Positions 1 through 5,256 of a stretch of DNA of 5,256 nucleotides are shown here, one piece after another (the stretch's first letter is position 1; every line of letters starts with the position of its first letter). The translations under genes were made by a program, and so were the position numbers. The notes beneath the pieces were generated by a model that was not told the DNA's origin, did not search any database, and saw only the letters and a list, made by a program, of their open reading frames with translations. Source of the stretch: Paracoccaceae bacterium (lineage in GTDB: Bacteria > Pseudomonadota > Alphaproteobacteria > Rhodobacterales > Rhodobacteraceae); assembly GCA_007119835.1 (NCBI GenBank), contig SKOX01000126.1, positions 1-5,256 on the forward strand, read 5' to 3'.

Positions 1-140
1 CGCCGGCGGGCCAGGCCCGCCGTCCCGCCGCTGCGCGGCGGAGGCGGCCCTTCCGGGCCGTGCGGCGGCGGGCGCTGCGGATAGATCGGCGCCGGGCCTT
101 GCACCGCCAACGGCGCCGTGCGATCGCGGGCGGGAACCAT
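1..140 (-). CDS. Possible 5' end of a divergent proline-rich protein gene (partial, function unknown)
   Basis: Reading the minus strand from an ATG at 140-138, the frame stays open for 46 codons to the left edge. An AGGAG Shine-Dalgarno-like sequence (plus-strand CTCCT, 150-154) sits 9 bases upstream of that ATG. The peptide begins MVPARDRTAPLAVQ and is strongly proline-rich, including an RPPP and a PPPP run, which looks like a disordered N-terminal segment rather than a fold. Third codon positions are about 87% G/C. That fits coding but is weak evidence in DNA this rich in GC. The frame is also open upstream of the ATG, so the start is uncertain. A divergent gene 57 bases from an efflux-linked operon is often a transcriptional regulator, but no DNA-binding domain is visible in this fragment, so no function is assigned. 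The alternative is that this is non-coding leader DNA. Confidence 0.33.
   Translation of the reverse strand, partial: MVPARDRTAPLAVQGPAPIYPQRPPPHGPEGPPPPRSGGTAGLARR
5..60. repeat. Three consecutive GC-rich inverted repeats
   Basis: Three perfect inverted repeats follow one another. The first has 8-base arms GGCGGGCC (5-12) and GGCCCGCC (14-21) around a single base. The second has 7-base arms CCGCCGC (25-31) and GCGGCGG (35-41) with a TGC loop. The third has 6-base arms CGGCCC (45-50) and GGGCCG (55-60) with a TTCC loop. No T-tract follows any of them on either strand, so they are not canonical intrinsic terminators. They could be a consequence of GC-rich proline/glycine codons in the possible divergent gene, or a structured intergenic element. 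Confidence 0.5.
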
Positions 141-182
141 CCGCGCCTGCTCCTGTTGAGGCGGCAAGCGCCGAGTTTTGCG

Positions 183-187
183 AGGAG
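183..187 (+). promoter_or_regulatory. Ribosome binding site of the SDR gene
   Basis: AGGAG lies 10 bases before the ATG at 198. It decides the start: the same frame is open back to an ATG at 60, but the extra 46 residues would be an arginine-rich stretch ahead of the normal SDR N-terminus. Confidence 0.7.
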
Positions 188-197
188 AAAGCCGCCG

Positions 198-1103
198 ATG
201 ACCGCCGTCGACCTGCCCGAACGTCCGGCAGCCGATGGCCCGGCTGCGGTCGTCACCGGCGCGAGCAGCGGCATCGGCCTCGCCATCATCCACCGGCTCG
301 TCGAGGGCGGCTGGCGGGTCTTCGCCAGCGTCCGGCGTGAAGCGGATGCGGCGCGTCTCGCCGAGACGTTCGGACCCGCGCTCCGGCCGCTGCTCTTCGA
401 CGTCCGCGACGAAACGGCGATCGAGGCCGCGGCCGAAGCGGTGCGGGCAGAACTCGGCGGGCGTCCCCTCATGGGGCTCGTCAACAACGCCGGCATGGGC
501 AATCCCGCGCCGTTCCTGCACCAGCCGCTCTCGGAGATCCGCGAGCAGATCGAGGTGAACCTCCTCGGGGCGACCGCGGTGACCCGAACCTTCGGCCCGC
601 TGATGACAGCGCGTAACGGCCGCCCCGGCGGACGGATCCTCGTCATGAGCTCGCTGGGGGGCGTCACGGGCCATCCCTTCGCCGCCCCGTACTGCGCGTC
701 GAAGCACGGGCTCGAGGGCATGGCCGAGAGCCTCCGGCGCGAGCTCTCCGTCGACGGGATCGGCGTCGTGATCGTCGCCCCCGGCATCGTCGCCACGCCG
801 GTCTGGGACAAGATCGCCGACCGCGACGCCCATCGCTTCGACGCGACACCCTACGGCGACCTCTTCGCCGACGCGATGTCCCGGATCGCCTCCGAGGGGC
901 GGCGGGGGCTCTCGCCCGAAGCCGTCGCCGAGACCGTCTGGCAGGCGCTCACCGAGGACCGCCCGCGGCCGCGCTACGCGCCCTCCCGGCGGCCGTTCCT
1001 CGAGGACCGCCTCGCGCGGATCGCGCCGCGCCGCCTCGTCGACCGGCTCTATGCCCGGCGCTTCGGCCTCCGGCAGGGACGGCGCGGCGACGCGTCCCGG
1101 TGA
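198..1103 (+). CDS. Short-chain dehydrogenase/reductase (classical SDR), NAD(P)-dependent oxidoreductase
   Basis: This 301-residue protein is a cytosolic Rossmann-fold oxidoreductase of the classical SDR family, interconverting an alcohol and a carbonyl with NAD(P)(H). Visible motifs in order are the dinucleotide-binding TGASSGIG (residues 20-27), the acidic D68 of the adenine pocket, NNAG (96-99), the tetrad Asn N121, catalytic S152, the YCASK motif with Y165 and K169, and PG (195-196) followed by T200. Basic residues R46-R47 just after the second beta strand suggest NADP(H) preference (inference). About 50 residues beyond the usual 250-residue core form a basic, arginine-rich C-terminus (roughly 255-301), as in retinol- or 17-beta-hydroxysteroid-dehydrogenase-like SDRs. 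The substrate cannot be read from sequence. The start at 198 is supported by AGGAG at 183-187 and by family length. The adaptor gene follows after 64 bases on the same strand, so co-transcription is possible. Confidence 0.92.
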   Translation: MTAVDLPERPAADGPAAVVTGASSGIGLAIIHRLVEGGWRVFASVRREADAARLAETFGPALRPLLFDVRDETAIEAAAEAVRAELGGRPLMGLVNNAGMGNPAPFLHQPLSEIREQIEVNLLGATAVTRTFGPLMTARNGRPGGRILVMSSLGGVTGHPFAAPYCASKHGLEGMAESLRRELSVDGIGVVIVAPGIVATPVWDKIADRDAHRFDATPYGDLFADAMSRIASEGRRGLSPEAVAETVWQALTEDRPRPRYAPSRRPFLEDRLARIAPRRLVDRLYARRFGLRQGRRGDASR

Positions 1104-1167
1104 AACTTGCGCGGCAGCATGCCGCAGTGAGACCGGCGCCGCGGCAGGCCGAAGCAGGAGGTCATTG
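1104..1167. other. SDR-adaptor intergenic gap with a small inverted repeat
   Basis: This 64-base spacer holds a perfect inverted repeat, GCGGCA (1111-1116) and TGCCGC (1120-1125) around a GCA loop. The stem is only 6 base pairs and no T-run follows, so it is a poor intrinsic terminator. It might be a protein-binding half-site pair or a weak attenuating hairpin. No convincing -35/-10 promoter pair was seen, which leaves open whether the pump genes share the SDR transcript. Confidence 0.4.
1156..1161 (+). promoter_or_regulatory. Ribosome binding site of the adaptor gene
   Basis: A full-consensus AGGAGG lies 6 bases before the ATG at 1168. It fixes the adaptor start there rather than at the in-frame ATG at 1051, which would overlap the end of the SDR gene and put 39 unlikely residues before the membrane anchor. 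Confidence 0.85.
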
Positions 1168-2253
1168 ATGCGGCTCCGCCGCCCGCCCACGCGCATTCTC
1201 GTCTTCCTCGGCATCGTCGTGGCCGTGACGCTCTGGATCGGGAGCGGCATAGCGACGCGCGAGCCGCCTGCGCCGGAGCCCCGGCCCGAGCGGCCGCCGG
1301 TCACGGTCGCGGTCGAGCGCAGCCAGGCCGCGCCGGTCGAGCGGCTCCTGACCCTCTTCGGCGACATCGAGCCGAACCAGCGCGTGCAGGTGCGGGCAGA
1401 GACGGCGGGGCGGGTGGCGGAGGTCGAAGCGCCCCGGGGCACCCGGGTCGAAAGGGGTGACCCGCTCGTGCGGATCGAGCTCGGGGAGCGGCCGGCCCGG
1501 CTCAGGCGCGCCGAGGCCCAGCGCGACTTCGCGCTCCAGGAGGTCGAGCGCGCACGCCAGCTCGTCGCCCAGGAAGCGGCACCCGAGGTGCGGCTCGAGA
1601 CCGCGCGGACCGAGCTCGAGGCAGCAGAGGCCGAGGTCGAGGCGATCGAGCTCGACATCGAGCGGACCGTCCTCCGCGCGCCGATCGGCGGCGTGGTGAA
1701 CGCGCTCATCGCCGAGCTCGGCGACTTCGTCGCGACAGGCGGCGCGGCCGTCGAGATCGTCGACAACGACCCGCTGATCGCCGTCGTCCAGGTGCCCCAG
1801 CACGCGATCGCCCGCATCGGCATGGGCGGCGAGGCCCGGGTGCTCCTGATCGGCGACGAGCCGCGGATCGGGACGATCTCCTTCATCGCGCCAGTGGCCG
1901 ACGCCGGGACGCGGACCTTCCGCACCCATGTCGAGATCGCCAATCCCGACGGCGCCCTGCCCTCCGGCGTCAGCGCCGAGGTGGTGATCCCGACGGAGAT
2001 CGTCGCCGCCCACCGCATCTCGCCCGCCATCGTCACCCTGAACGATGCCGGTGAGATCGGGGTGTTCTCGGTTGACGAGGACGGCATCGTCACCTTCCAT
2101 CCGATCGAGTTCGTCCGCGCCGAGGTCGACGCGATCTGGGTCACCGGCCCGCCCGAGGAGGCCCTTCTCATCACGGCGCGACCGGGCTTTGTCTCGGACG
2201 GCCAGCGCGTCGAGGCGCGCGAGGTCGAGCCCGCCGACGACACCGGGGGCTGA
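1168..2253 (+). CDS. RND efflux pump periplasmic adaptor (HlyD/AcrA-type membrane fusion protein)
   Basis: This 361-residue protein is the periplasmic adaptor that joins an RND permease to an outer-membrane channel. A basic N-terminus and one hydrophobic segment (about residues 10-29) act as a membrane anchor or signal. There is no lipobox cysteine, so it is not an AcrA-like lipoprotein. A proline-rich linker follows (33-44). The lipoyl/barrel-sandwich domain is split into two halves (about 72-105 and 167-199) around a charged, Glu/Arg/Ala-rich alpha-helical hairpin (106-165) with coiled-coil character; the second half carries the typical TVLRAPIGGVV (167-177). A beta-barrel domain (about 202-275) includes TRTF (248-251) and NPDG (259-262), classic for the family, and the rest forms the membrane-proximal domain. 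The hairpin is short, about 60 residues. The permease gene starts 5 bases after the stop, indicating one operon. The exported substrate is unknown. Confidence 0.93.
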   Translation: MRLRRPPTRILVFLGIVVAVTLWIGSGIATREPPAPEPRPERPPVTVAVERSQAAPVERLLTLFGDIEPNQRVQVRAETAGRVAEVEAPRGTRVERGDPLVRIELGERPARLRRAEAQRDFALQEVERARQLVAQEAAPEVRLETARTELEAAEAEVEAIELDIERTVLRAPIGGVVNALIAELGDFVATGGAAVEIVDNDPLIAVVQVPQHAIARIGMGGEARVLLIGDEPRIGTISFIAPVADAGTRTFRTHVEIANPDGALPSGVSAEVVIPTEIVAAHRISPAIVTLNDAGEIGVFSVDEDGIVTFHPIEFVRAEVDAIWVTGPPEEALLITARPGFVSDGQRVEAREVEPADDTGG

Positions 2254-2258
2254 GAGCG
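2245..2258 (+). promoter_or_regulatory. Weak ribosome binding site and coupled adaptor-permease junction
   Basis: The only purine-rich element before the permease ATG is GGGGG (2245-2249) inside the last adaptor codons, 9 bases from the start. The adaptor TGA (2251-2253) is 5 bases from the ATG at 2259. A weak site with such close spacing suggests translational coupling, which would help keep subunit production balanced (inference). Confidence 0.45.
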
Positions 2259-5256
2259 ATGCGCGCACTCATTGCCGGCGCCTTCGCCCGGTCGACCGCC
2301 ACGGTGATGCTTCTGATCTTCCTCGTGACCGGCGGCATCTACGCCTACGTCGTGATCCCGAAGGAGGCCGCACCCGAGGTCGAGATCCCGATCTTCACCG
2401 TCAACGTCGTCTATCCCGGCATCTCGGCCGAGGACAGCGCGCGGCTGCTGGTGCGGCCGCTGGAGCGCCAGCTCCAGGGCATCGCCGGCCTCCGCACCAT
2501 GACCGCCCGCGCCGGCGAGGGCTTCGCCACCGTCCAGCTCGAGTTCCGCGCCGGCGGCGACCAGCGCCAGGCGCTCATCGACGTGCGCGACGGCGTCGAG
2601 CTCGCCCAGGCGGACCTGCCCGCCGGCGCCGAGGAGCCGACCGTCACCGAGTTCGACATCTCGCTGTTCCCGGTGGTGACGGCGACCCTGTCGGGCAACG
2701 TCTCCGAACGCGCGCTGCTCGCCATCGCCCGCGACCTGCGCGATCGCATCGAGGGCCTGCCCGGCATCCTCGAGGTCGACCTCGCCGGCGATCGCGAGGA
2801 TCTGATGGAGATCCTGGTCGACCCGCTGGCGGTCGAATCCTACGGCATCGCCTACGACGAAGTCGCTCGGGCCGTGGAGCGCAACAACCGCCTGATCGCG
2901 GCCGGCGCGCTGGCGGGCGGCGCGGGCCGCATCCCGGTTTCGATCCCCGGCACCGTGGAGGGGATCGACGACGTCCTCGGCATGGCCGTCATCGTCCGCG
3001 AGGGCACCGTCGTCACGCTCGCCGACATCGCCGAGGTCCGCCAGACCTTCCAGGACCCGGCGGGCTTCGCCCGCGTCGACGGCCAGCCGACGATCGCGCT
3101 CGAGATCCGCAAGACCGCCGGCGCCAACATCATCGAAGCGGTCGCCGCCGCCAAGGCCGAGATCGAGGCGGCGCGCCGCGACTGGCCCGAGGCGATCGGC
3201 GTCGCCTATCTCCAGGACCAGTCCGAGGACATCGAGGACCTGCTCGGCGATCTCGAGAACAGCGTGATCGCCGCGGTCCTCATGGTGATGGTCGTGGTCG
3301 TCCTCGCCCTCGGGGTGCGCGCCGCGGTGCTCGTCGCCATCGCCATTCCCGGCGCCTTCCTTGCCGGCATCCTCGCGATCTTCGCCGTCGGCTTCACGCT
3401 CAACATCGTGGTGCTGTTCGCGCTGATCCTGGTGATCGGCATGCTGGTCGACGGCGCCATCGTCGTCGTCGACCTCGCCCAGCGCAACCGCGCCGAGGGC
3501 ATGGCGCGACGCGAGGCCTTCCGCCGCGCCGCCCAGCGCATGGCCTGGCCGGTGACCGCGTCGGTCGCCACCACGCTCGCGGTCTTCGTGCCGCTGCTGT
3601 TCTGGCCTGGCACGGCCGGTCAGTTCATGCGCTTCCTGCCGGCGACGGTCATCTTCACGCTGACCGCCTCGCTGATGATGGCGCTCGTCTTCATCCCGGT
3701 CCTCGGAAGCCTGCTCGGCCGCCGGGCCGAGGCCAGCGGCAAGGCCCGTGGCGCGCGCGCCCCGAAAGGGTCCCGGATCACCGACACCTACGGGCGCGGG
3801 CTCGACCACCTCGTCGCGCGGCCCGGGCTCGTGCTCGCCGGCACCCTCGCGCTTGTCGCCGCGATCTGGGCCGCCTACGCGACCTGGGGCCGGGGCATCG
3901 ACTTCTTCCCCGACGTCGAGCCCCAGTTCGTCCAGGTCCAGGTCGAGACCCAGGGCAACTACTCGGTCTGGGAGGCCGACGCCCTCGTCCGCCAGCTCGA
4001 GGCGCGCCTGATCGGCACGCCCGGCGTGCGCGTCGTCTATGCCCGGACCATCGGCACCATCGAGGCGCGCACCGCGGCGAACCTCGCGGAGGACGTCATC
4101 GGCACCATCCAGCTCGACCTCGAGGACTGGCGCGCGCGCGAACCCGCCTCGGCGATCATCGACCGGCTGCGCCGCGAGATCGACATTCCCGGCCTCGGCA
4201 TCACCGTCAGGGAGCAGGAGCGCGGCCCGGGCCAGGGCCTGCCGATCGAGATCGAGGTGAGCGCGGCCAGCCCCCCGCGGATCGTCGCGGCGGTGGAAGC
4301 CATCCGCGGGCTCATGGCCGAGCTCGGCGGCTTCACCGACGCCACCGACGACCGGCCGCGCGCCGGCGTCGAGCTGCGCATCGCCGTCGACCGCCGCGAG
4401 GCCGCCCGCTACGGCGCCGACGTGGCGACCCTCGGCAGCGCGGTGCAGCTCCTGACCGACGGCGTGCTTCTGGGCAGCTACCGCCCCGACTTCGCCGACG
4501 ACGAGGTCGACATCCGTCTGCGCTTTCCCGCCGACGCCCGCAGCCTCGGGCAGCTCGCGAACCTGCGGGTCTCGACCCCGGCAGGCCTCGTGCCGATCGC
4601 CAACTTCGCGACGCTCCAGCCCGCGCCGCTCACCGGCCTGATCACCCGGGTGGACGGCCGGCGCGTCCATGTCATCGAAGCCGACGCCGCCGAGGGCTGG
4701 CTGGTCAGCGAGCGGATCGCGGCCCTCGAGGAGGCGATCGCGGAGGCCGACCTCGGCGAGGACGTCGAGGTGACCTTCCGCGGCCAGGCCGAGGACCAGG
4801 CGGAAGCGGGCGAGTTCCTGGTGCTGGCCTTCATCACCGCCGTCGCCCTGATGCTCCTGATCCTGGTCGCGCAGTTCAACAGCCTCTTCCAGGCGCTGCT
4901 CGTGCTCTCGGCCATCGTCTTCTCGACGGCGGGGGTGCTGCTCGGGCTCCTCGTCCGGCAGGAGCCGTTCAGCCTGGTAATGTCCGGCATGGGCGTAATC
5001 GCGCTGGCGGGCATCGTGGTGAACAACAACATCGTGCTGATCGACGCCTACAACGAGCTGCGCGCCCGCGGGCTCGCCGCCGCCGAGGCAGCCGCGCAGG
5101 CCGGCCGCGCCCGCTTCCGGCCGGTGCTGCTGACCGCGATCACCACCGCCGCCGGCCTCATGCCGATGGCGATGGGGCTGACGATCGACTTCGTCGGCCG
5201 CGACGCCTATTTCGGCGCGCCGTCGACGCAGTTCTGGATCCAGCTCGCGACCTCGA
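2259..5256 (+). CDS. RND efflux permease, AcrB/HAE-like inner-membrane subunit (3' end outside window)
   Basis: The frame from ATG 2259 is open through 999 codons to the edge. RND permeases are usually 1,020-1,050 residues, so only the end of the last helix and the tail are missing. The protein is a proton-driven inner-membrane exporter of the RND superfamily, expected to work as a trimer. TM1 spans about residues 14-33 and is followed by P39 and YPG (52-54), typical of the first porter segment. TM2-TM6 lie at about 335-352, 355-378, 382-405, 433-450 and 462-486, and a short basic linker leads to TM7 (about 524-543) and FFPD (549-552), the second-half counterpart of the TM1 exit. TM8-TM10 lie at about 853-872, 879-898 and 905-930. 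The RPVLLTAITT motif (954-963) marks TM11, and TM12 begins near the edge. TM4 reads GMLVDGAIVVVD (394-405) and TM10 GIVVNNNIVLID (918-929). By alignment to AcrB, D407, R971 and T978 are kept as D398, R952 and T959, while D408 is G399 and K940 is N922. The family is certain; the substrate class (drug, lipid or other) is not. Confidence 0.95.
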   Translation, partial: MRALIAGAFARSTATVMLLIFLVTGGIYAYVVIPKEAAPEVEIPIFTVNVVYPGISAEDSARLLVRPLERQLQGIAGLRTMTARAGEGFATVQLEFRAGGDQRQALIDVRDGVELAQADLPAGAEEPTVTEFDISLFPVVTATLSGNVSERALLAIARDLRDRIEGLPGILEVDLAGDREDLMEILVDPLAVESYGIAYDEVARAVERNNRLIAAGALAGGAGRIPVSIPGTVEGIDDVLGMAVIVREGTVVTLADIAEVRQTFQDPAGFARVDGQPTIALEIRKTAGANIIEAVAAAKAEIEAARRDWPEAIGVAYLQDQSEDIEDLLGDLENSVIAAVLMVMVVVVLALGVRAAVLVAIAIPGAFLAGILAIFAVGFTLNIVVLFALILVIGMLVDGAIVVVDLAQRNRAEGMARREAFRRAAQRMAWPVTASVATTLAVFVPLLFWPGTAGQFMRFLPATVIFTLTASLMMALVFIPVLGSLLGRRAEASGKARGARAPKGSRITDTYGRGLDHLVARPGLVLAGTLALVAAIWAAYATWGRGIDFFPDVEPQFVQVQVETQGNYSVWEADALVRQLEARLIGTPGVRVVYARTIGTIEARTAANLAEDVIGTIQLDLEDWRAREPASAIIDRLRREIDIPGLGITVREQERGPGQGLPIEIEVSAASPPRIVAAVEAIRGLMAELGGFTDATDDRPRAGVELRIAVDRREAARYGADVATLGSAVQLLTDGVLLGSYRPDFADDEVDIRLRFPADARSLGQLANLRVSTPAGLVPIANFATLQPAPLTGLITRVDGRRVHVIEADAAEGWLVSERIAALEEAIAEADLGEDVEVTFRGQAEDQAEAGEFLVLAFITAVALMLLILVAQFNSLFQALLVLSAIVFSTAGVLLGLLVRQEPFSLVMSGMGVIALAGIVVNNNIVLIDAYNELRARGLAAAEAAAQAGRARFRPVLLTAITTAAGLMPMAMGLTIDFVGRDAYFGAPSTQFWIQLATS

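Noticed and set aside
156..180. TTGAGG (156-161) as a possible -35 element before the SDR gene
   Set aside because: No plausible -10 element is found at the right spacing; the only AT-rich stretch, GTTTTG, is too close and does not match.
60..197. N-terminal extension of the SDR frame back to an ATG at 60
   Set aside because: The 46 extra residues are arginine-rich and unlike SDR N-termini, while the ATG at 198 has a good ribosome binding site and gives a normal-length start before the TGASSGIG motif.
1051..1167. Adaptor start at the in-frame ATG at 1051, overlapping the SDR gene
   Set aside because: The ATG at 1168 has AGGAGG 6 bases upstream and places the membrane anchor at the N-terminus as expected; the extra residues are low-complexity readthrough of the SDR end and gap.
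1162..2268. A 368-codon open frame on the minus strand antisense to the whole adaptor gene
   Set aside because: It mirrors the adaptor codon for codon, is dominated by Asp, Arg, Gly and Leu without a recognisable domain, and the plus-strand product is a clear family member. Long antisense frames are expected in DNA this rich in GC.
2411..5032. Several minus-strand open frames of 100-184 codons and small plus-strand frames inside the permease region
   Set aside because: All lie within the uninterrupted RND permease frame, have Ser/Arg/Ala-rich shadow composition and no recognisable domains.

Overview
The window is very GC-rich (roughly 70% by eye), with strong G/C preference at third codon positions and tightly packed genes. 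Together with the protein style, this suggests a high-GC Proteobacterium, most likely an alphaproteobacterium. That assignment is an impression from sequence style, not from a marker gene.

Layout. Positions 1-197 are a GC-rich leader. It may carry the 5' end of a divergent minus-strand gene (start near 140, running off the left edge) and contains several strong inverted repeats. Positions 198-1103 (+) encode a classical short-chain dehydrogenase/reductase (SDR) with a complete catalytic tetrad. After a 64-base gap with a small inverted repeat, 1168-2253 (+) encodes a periplasmic adaptor (membrane fusion protein) of an RND efflux pump. Five bases later, 2259 to the right edge (+) encodes the inner-membrane RND permease. 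Its frame is open for 999 codons without a stop, so only the last few tens of residues are missing.

How the genes work together. Adaptor and permease are clearly one transcription and translation unit and should form the inner-membrane and periplasmic parts of a tripartite proton-driven exporter. No outer-membrane TolC-like channel lies in the window; it may follow downstream or be a shared channel encoded elsewhere. The SDR is co-oriented just upstream and could be co-transcribed, but its substrate and any link to the pump are unknown.

The most notable point is in the permease. Of five residues of the AcrB-type proton relay, three are kept (equivalents of D407, R971, T978) and two are replaced (D408 by Gly, K940 by Asn). 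No mobile element, CRISPR array, tRNA or rRNA was seen, and I found no clear evidence of a wholly new system.
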